Source of the DNA: Chara braunii
Taxonomy: Eukaryota; Streptophyta; Charophyceae; Charales; Characeae
Length of the DNA: 25,536 nt
Reading direction: 5' to 3'
Assembly: GCA_003427395.1 (NCBI GenBank)
Contig: BFEA01000046.1
Span: forward strand, 3,260,949-3,286,484
Below, in pieces: positions 17,829-25,536 of this stretch (the stretch's first letter is position 1; each line of letters opens with the position of its first letter). The notes beneath the pieces are model-generated. The model was not told the DNA's origin. It did no database searches and saw nothing but the letters and a program-made list of their open reading frames with translations. Both the position numbers and the translations under genes were made by a program.

Positions 17829-19283
17829 ATGGAGGCTGCAGGGGAAGTGATGAAGCCACCAATCGACCCCCCGACGAGGGAGCAGAGGATTGGTGAGGCA
17901 TGGGCCAGTTACGAGGGTAAGAGGGATGCTGCCCGTGTGAGGTCGCGAGAGGCAGGGCAGGAGGACGAGAGGGTGGATGAGGCACGAGAGACTGGGGACT
18001 TGGGATTTTCAGCTGCCAGGATGGCAATCGAGCGTACAGACAGGGAGATACGCCAGGTGGCGACCACGTCCTTCCAGCGATTTACCATGCTTAGCGACGA
18101 GTTGGCGACCTCGAGGATGGAGGTGGAGCAACTGTCTGTTCAGCTAGCAGAAGAAAGGGCAGAGAACCAGGCCTGGAGGTCTCGCATGGAAGCCAAGGAA
18201 GCTGAATGGGAGAGGAGGCTCCAGGATATGGTGGCAGCTGTGGAGAGGCTTTCGGCCACCAAGGTGGTCGATTGGACAGAGCAGAGTCGGTATGGTATCC
18301 AAGGAGAGGAGGTGCGGGGGCTCTTTAGCCAGGGAGGGACAGCAGAGCCACTTCAGCAAGAGGGGATGAAGAAGGTATTCCTGGATCCAGCGGAAGCGGA
18401 AGCAAGGCGGAAGGCCGAGGAGGAGAGTTTCAGCTTCAAGGCCCCCACAGAGCTAGCTTCGCAACAGGCCAACCCCATGGCAATTGAGATCCCTGCGGGC
18501 GAGTCAGTGCAGAGACCCCAATCCCCACTGGTGGGAAGGGGTCCTGCAGAGGAGTCCCCTATGATTCTTTTGGAGGTGCAAGGTGGTACCCTTACGGGGG
18601 CAGTGGCGTCCGCTGAGCCAAAGGCAATGGAGGAGGAGGCATCTTGTTTGGATGAGCTAGTGGCGGCCATGGGGCTGGACATGCCATCAGGGGGGCCTCA
18701 GAGACACGAGACCCCGGAGCACGTGCCAGAAAGGGGGGAGTTGAGGACACAGTTGGGCTCTTGGGCCACAGAGGCTGACTCCGGCGGACCCACCTCAGAG
18801 CAGCAGCATGAGGTTATGAGCGAGCCAGTGGCTACCGTGACTCCCCAGCCTTCAGAGCCGCATAGGGAAAGGAAGGCGACTACGATGGAGGGGGCCCGTG
18901 AGGGTAGGCCACAGAGATTGGACACCCCGACGTATCGGGCTGAGGGGGGTGAGATGCGAGCAGGGCCGAGTACCCAGACATTGGAGGCGAGACCAGAGGA
19001 GTCGTGGAGTATGCCCCAGAGTCATGAGATGAGCAGAGAGACCAGCGAGGCACCGTCGTCGCCAGGATCTCGGAAGAAGAAGAGAAAATACCAAAGGAGG
19101 TCAGATGATCAGTGTTTTTTCTGCAAGCATGGCATACACAGAGCCCTCGAGTGTCCGAAGTTCCTGAAAGACAAGGCAACTGGGAAAGTGACAAAGAGCG
19201 GTGGGAAGATGTATGATAGGCGAGGTCGAGTGGTAGAGCGAGCTCTGGATAGGGGTACGGCTCAACTATATAGCCATAACTAG
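17829..19283 (+). pseudogene. gag: Gag, C-terminal part with coiled coil and CCHC zinc knuckle, copy 2
   Basis: A 484-codon open stretch identical in translation to the upstream one. The zinc knuckle CFFCKHGIHRALEC is at 19113-19154, preceded by the basic SRKKKRKYQRRSD patch. In-frame TAG codons at 17613 and 17814 separate it from the N-terminal half after the frameshift. On its own it could encode a coiled-coil, nucleic-acid-binding protein, but there is no sign of selection or a dedicated promoter. Confidence 0.85.
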
Positions 19284-19457
19284 GAGGACATGAGTGAGTA
19301 GGGGCTGGTCCATCTATATGTCAGTAGGACTAAGGTTCCTCTGCACGCAGAGGTCGGATTAGAGGTGTATATAGGTCGAGTGGATTTTTGGGGGCGTTCA
19401 TGTGTGGGTCAGTCGAGAGTTCTATCCATTTGTACATATATAGATAGCGGTGCTTGA
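19284..19457 (+). pseudogene. Protease trace after Gag (DSGA motif), copy 2
   Basis: Same readable stretch as after the upstream Gag. TAG at 19299, IDSGA ending at 19454, then TGA at 19455. It supports the Gag-protease order but not a functional enzyme. Confidence 0.42.
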
Positions 19458-20011
19458 TAGGATTTTGAGCTTTTTTGTGTGAGATGTGACCTAGGAGGTG
19501 AGATTCAGTTGTGTGATACCTGTGACTATTTGACTTGCGCTTTAGTTCTCGTGGTTCAAAAAAAATTTACTTGTATTCTTGAGCGGATTCTGAGAGTCCA
19601 TAACACCTGGGACATGAGTTACTCAGCAGAGTGAGACAGTGAACTGAGTATCTGTGGTGTTTCGAGGCTGGAACTACGAGTTGTATGTTGAGAACTTGGG
19701 TTGAGTGTTTGTATTGGATTTTTTATGGAGATATTTCGCTCCTGAGTATATTTTGACGTCAGACCCTGTGTGACTTATTTTTGTGACGATCACGATCACT
19801 CTCGCACGTGTGGTTTTATCCCAATATATGATGGCTTTGTGTGAGGGATATGGGGGATACATCTCATATGTTTCGTATTGTGTGAATGTGGATACCGTCT
19901 ACTCCTCGGTATACTTGTGCGACCTGCCTACGGGCGGATGAGAGGGCCGAGTATAAGGGGAGGCAGTGCGGTTATTTTGTGATAGGAGTGTGAGAATCCT
20001 AAGAGGTTTTG
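19458..20011. other. Non-coding tail of the retroelement, copy 2
   Basis: Counterpart of 11994-12547. No gene, RNA gene or tandem repeat is seen; stops are dense in all frames. Confidence 0.5.
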
Positions 20012-20145
20012 CGAGTCTCTGAGACTCGAATACTTGTCATGCCGGATGTTTTACGGTTGAGTTGAGAAGGGGACCCATAAGCAGGTCCCTCAGTTTGAGT
20101 TGTTACGTGGATGAGTTGTGGAGAGGGCCCATAAGTAGGCCTCTC
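20012..20145 (+). other. Cluster of three hairpins in the element tail, copy 2
   Basis: Same three inverted repeats as at 12548-12681, here followed by genuine long satellite sequence. Arms are at 20012-20019/20021-20028, 20070-20075/20084-20089 and 20121-20129/20138-20145. Confidence 0.7.
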
Positions 20146-20183
20146 AGTTTGAGTTGTTTTATTGGTTGAGACCCCTTCAGATT

Positions 20184-21097
20184 AAGGAAGGTGAAGTTTG
20201 AACGACAAAGTGAGAACCGGAACACTACTAAGAGCATGAACTTGACAAGATGAGAGTATGAGTAATGGAAGCACAAACACATGAGAAGTTGAACAGTCCA
20301 GTGAGAACACTACTAAAAGCATGAACTTGAAAGCATGAACTTGAAAGCATGAACTTGAAAGCATGAACTTGACAAGATGAAAGCACAAACACATAAGAAG
20401 TTGATCAACCAAGTGAGATCCGGAACACTACTAAGAGCACAAACTTGACAAGATGAAAGCACAAGCACATGAGAAGTTGAACAGCCAAGTGAGAACCGAA
20501 ACACTACAAAGAGCACGAACTTCACAAGATGAAAGCACAAGCACATGAAAAGTTGAACAGCCAAGTGAGAACCGGAATACTACCAAGAACATGAACTTGA
20601 CAAGATGAGAGTATGAGTAGTGAAAGAACAAGCACGTGAGTAGTTTGAAAGGCCAAGTGAGAACCGGAACACTACTAAGAGCATGAACTTGATAAGAGGA
20701 CAGCACAAGCACATGAGAAGTTGACCAGCCAAGTGAAAACCGGAACACTACTAAGAGCACAAACTTGACAAGATGAAAGAAAAAACACATGGGAAGTTGA
20801 ACAGCCAAGCGAGAACTGGAACATTACCAAGAATATGAGCTTGACAAAATGAGAGTATGAGCAGTGGAAGTATAAGCACATGAGAAGTTGAACAGCCAAG
20901 TGAGAACCGGATTACTACTAAGTGCATGAACTTGACAGATGAAAGCACAAACACATAAGGAGTTTGAACAGCCAAGTGAGAACTGGAACACTACCAAGCG
21001 CATGAACTTGACAAGATGAGAGTGTGAGTAGTAAAAGCACTAACACATGAGAAGTTGAACAGCCAAGTGAGAGCCGGAACACTACCAAGAGCACGAA
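20184..21097. repeat. 76/91-bp satellite (family E), first segment
   Basis: The landmark gagaacc (or gaaaacc, gagaact, gagagcc) occurs at 20491, 20567, 20659, 20735, 20811, 20902, 20978 and 21069, giving steps of 76, 92, 76, 76, 91, 76 and 91. Long units contain an extra ~15 bp (gagtatgagtagtg) that short ones lack. Common text is ggaacactac, gcatgaacttgacaagatg and agcacaagcacatgagaagttgaacagccaag. Minus-strand open frames with SSSCFQVHAF-like repeats are artefacts of the array. Confidence 0.93.
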
Positions 21098-21364
21098 ACG
21101 TTGTCTCTTTCCTGACCGAACGCGTCTAGTTCCTAATCCTACTCGCACCTCACGTTCACGAAACCCGTTCAACTGTGTCTCGTAGACATGGTTTGGGGTT
21201 GACCAAGGGTTGATCCTTCCCAATGACCCCCTTTCACGACAGGCGGTGGGCCCCATCTTGAGTTCGTCAATTTGGGTGTCTCCAACCACGCGGTTGGATA
21301 AATAAAATAAGTCGTGTCCATCTCACTGTGGACTACTGCAGCGTCTCCTTCGCTATCGCGCCTC
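21098..21364. other. 267-bp non-satellite island inside family E
   Basis: Unique-looking sequence interrupts the array between accaagagcacgaa and aaaatgagaatatg. About six bases of the satellite (cttgac) are missing at the insertion point, and I see no target-site duplication. It contains a perfect hairpin, tccaacc (21281-21287) and ggttgga (21292-21298) with a 4-nt loop, followed by an A/T-rich taaataaaataa. Possibilities are a small non-autonomous transposon or SINE-like fragment, or a captured genomic piece. No RNA polymerase III B box was convincing. Confidence 0.65.
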
Positions 21365-21950
21365 AAAATGAGAATATGAGTAGTGAAAGCACAAGCACAT
21401 GAGAAGTTAAACAGCTAAGTGAGAACCGTTACACTACCAAGAACATAAACTTGACAAGATGAGAGTACGAGTTGTGAAGGCACAAGTCCATGAGAAGTTG
21501 AACAGCCAAGTGAGAACCGGAACACTACCAAGTGTATGAACTTGACAAGATAAGAGTGAAAGCACAAACACATGAGAGGTTGAACAGGCAAGTGTGAACC
21601 GGAACACTACCAAGTGCATGAACTTGACAAGAGGAGAGCGTGAGTAGTAAAAGCCCAAGCACATGAGAAGTTGAACAACCAAGTGAGAACCGGAACCCTA
21701 CTAGGAGCACAAACTTGACTAGATGAAAGCACAAACACATGAGAAGTTGAATAGCCAAGTGAGAACCGGAACACTACTGAGAGCATGAACTTGATAAGAT
21801 GAAAGCACAAGCACATGATAAATTGAACAACCAAGTGAGAACCGGAGTACTACCAAGAGTATGAACTTGAGAAAATGATAATATAAGTAGTGAAAGCACC
21901 AGCACGTGAGAAGTTTGAACGACCAAGTCAGAATCGGAACACTACCTAAT
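21365..21950. repeat. 76/91-bp satellite (family E), second segment
   Basis: Resumes directly after the island with the same unit types (gagaacc at about 21420, 21510, 21677, 21761 and 21837). It becomes more diverged towards 21950, where family F begins. Confidence 0.92.
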
Positions 21951-22215
21951 GAAAGATAAGCCATACATTTGAGCGAGACGTGCTCAAACACATGCATGAG
22001 GGTCATGGATGCAACCAAGAATAAAACGGAATGTCATCATGTGAGAGATGAGTAATGCATGTGAGTGAGACTTGCTCAAACAGATGCTTGATGCTCATGA
22101 CTACAACCAAGAATGCAATGGAATATTATCATGTGAATGTTGAGTTATGCATGTGAGTGAGAGTTACTCAAACACATGCTTGAAGCTCATGACTACAACC
22201 AAGCATGAAACAAAA
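21951..22215. repeat. 91-bp satellite family F (about 3 units)
   Basis: catgtgagtgaga or its variant occurs at 21966, 22058 and 22149 (steps of 92 and 91). Units carry gctcaaacacatgc, ctcatgactacaaccaag and atgtcatcatgtg. The period equals that of families A-C, although the text is clearly different. Confidence 0.85.
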
Positions 22216-23625
22216 TGTCATCGTGTGGGAAAACTGAGCAAAGTAGGTGAAAGGAACCATAAAAAACACTAGCGCAAACATGGACAAAAGTAGTGATTTA
22301 AGTGAAGAAGAGGAGAGAAAGTGAAAAAAGAATAAGTCTAACTCACTCAAATGCATGAAATCACAAAGGGAGAAGTGACGATTCACATACAAGTGACGAA
22401 AAGGACAACCCAAAAGATAATCATCACCAAAACACCAGATTGATCAAAGACAAGAATTGTGATTTGCTCCTAAGTGAAGAAGAGGAGAGAAAGTGAGAAA
22501 AGAGTGAGTCTAACTAACCCAAATGCATGAAATTTTGAGGGGAGGAGTGGCGGTTCATATGGAAGTGAAGAAAATGACAAAACAAGAATTAATCATCATC
22601 TATATACTAAAATAAGCAAGGACAAAAGTTGCGATTTGCACCTAAGTAAAGAAGTGGAGAGAAAGTGAGAAAAGAGTGAGTAGAACTCACTCAAATGCAT
22701 GAAATCACAAGGGGGAAACAGCGCTTCACATGGGAGTGGAGAAATTGACAAAACAAGTATTAATCATCATTTAAACACTAGAATAAGCAAGGACAAAAGT
22801 TGTGATTTGCACCTAAATGAAGAAGTGGAGAGAAAGTGAGAGAAACGTTAGTAGAACCGACTCAAATGTATGAAATCACAAGGGAAGAAGTAACGCTTCA
22901 CATGGGAGTGAAGAAATGAACAAAACAAGAGTTACTTATCATCTAAACACTAGAATAAGCAAGGACAAAAGTTGCGATTTACACCTAAGTGAAGAAGTGG
23001 AGAGAAAGTGAGAGAAAAGTGAGTAGAGCTTACTCAAACGCATGAAATCACAAGGGGAGAAGCAGCGCCTTACATGGGAGTGAAGAAATGGTCAAAACAA
23101 GAGCTAATCATCATCTAAACACTAGAATAAGCAAGGACAAAAGTTGCCATTTGCACCTAAGTGAAGAAGTGGAAAGAAAGTGAGAGAAAAGTGAGTAGAA
23201 CCCACTCAAATGCATAAAATCACAAGGGGAGAAGTAGCGCTTTACATGGGAGTGAAGAAATGGTCAAAACAAGAGCTAATCATCATCTATACACTAGAAT
23301 AAGCAAGGACCAAAGTTGCCATTTGCACCTAAGTGAAGAAGTGGAGAGAAAGTGAGAGAAAAATTAGTAGAACTCACTCAAATGCATGAAATCACAAGGG
23401 GAGAAGTGACGTTTCACATGGGAGTGAAGAAATGGACAAAACAAGAGCTAATCATCATCTAAACACTAGAATAAGCAGCGACAAAAGTTGTGATTTGCAC
23501 CTAAGTGAAGAAGTGGAGAGAAAGGGAGAAAAGAGTAGAAAGAAAGTGAGAAAAGAGTGAGTGTAGCTCACTCAAATGCATGAAAACTCAAGGGGAGGAG
23601 TGACTGTTCACATGGTAGTGAAGAA
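22216..23625. repeat. 172-bp satellite family G (about 8 units)
   Basis: gaagtggagagaaagtgag or its gaagagg variant recurs near 22307, 22478, 22651, 22822, 22994, 23166, 23338 and 23510, with steps of 171-173 bp. Each unit has an inverted repeat such as gagtgagt (22674-22681) and actcactc (22685-22692), then aaatgcatgaaatcacaag, cacatgggagtgaag, taatcatcat and aataagcaaggacaaaagt. The array ends in a shortened unit at 23535-23625. Part of the unit (cacaaggggagaagtgacg and tttcacatgggagtgaa) resembles subfamily C, which also sits next to a purine tract. Confidence 0.93.
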
Positions 23626-23639
23626 TGAGCCCATGGAGA

Positions 23640-23921
23640 GATACTAGTGAGAAGGCTTCCTACGATGTACTCTAAGTTTAGGAAAGTTCCCATGGAGAGA
23701 GGGAGAGAAGAAGAGAGTGGGGAGGGGGAAGAGAGAAAGATGAAGAAGAAGAAGGAGAAGAAGATGAAGGAAAAGGGGGGGGGGGGAAGATAAGGAAGGA
23801 AGAAGAAGAAGAAGAAGAAGAAGAAGAAGAAGAAGAAGAAAAAGAAGAAAAAGAAAAAGAAGAGAAAGAAAAAGAAGAAAAAAAAAAAGAAGAGGAAGAA
23901 GAAGAAAAAGAAAAAGAAGAA
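23640..23921. repeat. Long purine tract, (GAA)n-rich with a 12-G run
   Basis: Almost pyrimidine-free from about 23690 to 23921 on the + strand, mostly gaa/gaag/aaag steps, with 12 consecutive G at 23775-23786. Poly-Phe and poly-Ser frames on the minus strand are low-complexity artefacts. It precedes the second long-range block exactly as the shorter tract at 3239-3347 precedes the first. Confidence 0.95.
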
Positions 23922-24512
23922 TCTTCTCCTTTCCACTCACATGCTTGATGTCTTGGGATGGAGCACCAACCTTGATGAAGTCTCTCCCTTCCTTGCCCAA
24001 GAATCACCTTGGCTATGACTCTCTTCTTTCCCAAACCCTTCTCTTCCTCCTCTCTCAATCTCTCCCAGGCTATGGCAAGCTCCCTCCACTATGGTTGTGG
24101 AGTCCTTCCCTCTAGGAGGGCTAATGAGACTCTCTCTAGCCTCTCTCTCTTCCTCACAGCCTGAGGGCTATGGCGGATCACCTCCCTAGGCCAGCCTCAC
24201 TACCACTTACCTCCAGGGCTCCTTCCTTAAGCTCACAGTCTCCTCCAAACTCCCAAACTGACATGGGTTCCCCTCTCCTCTCCCCAAGTGAGAAAGGTGC
24301 TCCTACGAGCTCACTTGGGCAGCATGGGCACTCCTCATGCAAATGTGAGTGTGGCGGACTGAATCCATAGCTTATGTAGGCTAAAATCAGTACTCCGGCG
24401 AGCCCATGGGCCTCCCCATGTGCCTTGGGGTGACCCGAGGTACCCCCTAGCAAAATTTCACCACTAGGTTCTTCCGGAGGTACCCAGACCTTATTTTAGC
24501 CAAGTACATGCA

Positions 24513-24539
24513 GTCCGAGTGATTGGTACCAACTCGGAT
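24513..24539 (+). other. Hairpin in the long-range block (copy 2), compensatory change
   Basis: Arms gtccgagt (24513-24520) and actcggat (24532-24539) around a loop containing ggtacc. Compared with 3892-3918, the eighth pair is T:A instead of A:T, and the first is G:T instead of G:C, so pairing is kept. Confidence 0.7.
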
Positions 24540-25050
24540 TGCCTCTAGGCCTCCTTCAACCTCTTTTTCATTTCCAAAATATTGCCCCCTTGGGTCCCAA
24601 TGCCCAAGGGGAACCTTACTTGAGAGAAACATGCCTAGAGGGTTTTTTCCTCAATTTTTTCAGTATCTGTCCTATTTTTGGTAGGTCGAGGTATTTCCCC
24701 ATGCCTCGGTGCCTTTTCAGCCTTAGATCTGGCTGAGATTCAAGGCCAACAATATTCCGTGTCACCCCCAAGTAGTCCTTGCTTCAAATTTGAACCCAAG
24801 GTTTCTCTTTCAATTTTTGGTGCATCTGGCTCTCCTTTTGGCTCAAATGCACGTTCTCGTCTTTTTCCCTCTTTTGTTTCTTTCCATTTTGGACTGCCAA
24901 CTCATTCCGGAGCTAGCCATTTTGAGCTGACCCACAAAAAACAGTTAGTTCCTCTCCTCCATGAGGTCTGATATCAGATCAATGACCCACAAAAAAAACG
25001 TTCACCCCTCTTTTGCATTTTCTCTTCTTTTTCTCTTTTTAATTCAGATT

Positions 25051-25087
25051 TTGTAGAGTTATGATCCCAAGGGCCATATCTCTGCAA
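25051..25087 (+). other. Hairpin near the end of the long-range block (copy 2)
   Basis: Arms ttgtagagttatg (25051-25063) and catatctctgcaa (25075-25087) pair with one G:T and one T:T position. Compared with 4386-4424, one A:T pair has become T:A, and a mismatch next to the loop has become G:C. Confidence 0.6.
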
Positions 25088-25148
25088 TCCGGATTACCCT
25101 CCTCCATTCTAGGAGGGATAAGGTCACAGTAAGGACCTGCCAGTCTCT

Positions 25149-25319
25149 ACTGTTTACGTGGCACCCTGGGCAGCGGATCCTACGGCCCAGTCCGAGCCAC
25201 GCGGTCTAGGCCGCAGGCCCGCGACCTAGGCCGCGCGGTCGCACCATGGCCCAGAGGGGGCGCACGCGGGAAATTGGCGCGCGGCCTCAGCCTGCGCACA
25301 TCCTCCTCTAGAGGACTAT
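25149..25319. other. GC-rich patch with inverted and short direct repeats
   Basis: A sharp jump in GC content. cgcggtctaggccgcagg and cgcgacctaggccgcgcgg are near-copies of each other. Arms gcgacc (25221-25226) and ggtcgc (25237-25242) form a hairpin. No open frame with a domain is seen. The patch is rich in CpG. Confidence 0.6.
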
Positions 25320-25384
25320 GCATTCAAAAACATTTTTTTCTTTTTTTTCGGAGGGGGGGGGTGATTTTTGATGAGTAGAAAAAT

Positions 25385-25392
25385 TAATTAAA

Positions 25393-25431
<39 letters not shown>
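25385..25431. repeat. (AT)n microsatellite
   Basis: Alternating ta/at with one interruption (aaata). Self-complementary and therefore able to form cruciforms. Confidence 0.95.
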
Positions 25432-25464
25432 TCGTTGATTGATTGATTGATTAATTGATTGATA

Positions 25465-25514
<50 letters not shown>

Positions 25515-25515
25515 C
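25432..25515. repeat. (TGAT)n microsatellite
   Basis: About 20 copies of the tetramer ttga/tgat with two variant steps (ttaattga and ataattga), followed by a 12-T run at 25522-25533. The array is low-complexity at the edge of the window. Confidence 0.95.
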
Positions 25516-25536
25516 AATTGATTTTTTTTTTTTGAT

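Larger units (their letters stand above)
13128..20164 (+). mobile_element. Decayed Ty3/gypsy-type retroelement, permuted order, copy 2
   Basis: Same content and lesions as copy 1: RT, RNase H, integrase, Gag, protease trace, hairpin tail. Shared stops are at 14011, 15097, 16143, 16447, 16669, 17613 and 17814. Two independent insertions would not share every stop and indel, so the two copies are either one locus assembled twice or a very recent segmental duplication of an already dead element. Confidence 0.8.
13128..20434 (+). repeat. 7.3-kb direct duplication, copy 2
   Basis: Matches 5664-12970 at offset 7464 without a difference that I could find. Unlike copy 1 it has no GC-rich upstream sequence of its own: it starts abruptly after the N at agccaacccatttctagtc, a point with no terminal-repeat character. 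At its 3' end it continues naturally into a long satellite array, so its right flank looks more authentic than that of copy 1. Confidence 0.9.
23922..25148 (+). repeat. Long-range repeat block, downstream copy
   Basis: Colinear with 3348-4483, in the same orientation. The offset between landmarks drifts from about 20613 to 20665 as small indels accumulate. Divergence is obvious by eye (roughly every third or fourth base in places), so the two blocks are much older than the perfect 7.3-kb duplication between them. Similarity stops after cctgccagtctctac; beyond it the sequence differs completely from that after the first block. No gene is supported. Confidence 0.8.

Noticed and set aside
21098-21364. 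tRNA or SINE head in the island (gttcg text near 21252)
   Set aside because: No matching A and B boxes with correct spacing and no cloverleaf could be drawn.
23568-24058. Poly-Phe and poly-Ser minus-strand proteins
   Set aside because: Translations of the purine microsatellite.

Overview
This window is repeat-dominated eukaryotic nuclear DNA. I see no host gene, tRNA, rRNA, CRISPR array or prokaryotic operon. The only recognisable proteins are decayed Ty3/gypsy-type retrotransposon proteins: reverse transcriptase, RNase H, integrase, a Gag with a CCHC zinc knuckle, and a protease trace. From memory, with no search possible, the wording of the polymerase and Gag proteins resembles elements abundant in the charophyte green alga Chara braunii. 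I therefore favour a charophyte/streptophyte genome with moderate confidence. Two single N bases (2336, 13127) show that this is a draft assembly.

Layout. 1-583 is a 53-bp minisatellite. 785-3215 is one continuous satellite with a 91-bp period that drifts through three subfamilies. 3239-3347 is a purine microsatellite, followed by a complex single-copy-looking block (3348-4483). 4484-5663 is pyrimidine- and GC-rich DNA with a degenerate ~51-bp repeat. 5664-12970 is a decayed retroelement with its 3' tail and the start of a second satellite. It is repeated with no difference I could find at 13128-20434 (offset 7464), after an 80-bp (GA)n tract and one N. 20184-21950 is a 76/91-bp satellite interrupted by a 267-bp unrelated island. 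21951-22215 has a third 91-bp family and 22216-23625 a 172-bp satellite. A second purine tract (23640-23921) and a diverged second copy of the 1.2-kb block (23922-25148) follow. The window ends in a GC-rich inverted-repeat patch and AT/TGAT microsatellites.

The retroelement. The order on the + strand is RT, RNase H, integrase, then only ~190 bp, then Gag with zinc knuckle and a protease trace. This is circularly permuted relative to the normal gag-PR-RT-RH-IN order, and no LTR is visible at the junction. Both copies carry the same premature stops (mostly where tryptophan is expected), the same frameshifts and the same integrase core deletion, so neither can be autonomous. The decay must predate the duplication, or the duplication is an assembly artefact.

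The points most worth a second look are: the perfect 7.3-kb duplication ending at an N; the permuted gene order; a tandemly duplicated capsid-like domain in Gag; the long-range satellite + purine tract + block module, which flanks the element and carries hairpins with compensatory base changes; and the recurrence of a 91-bp period in several satellites that look related.
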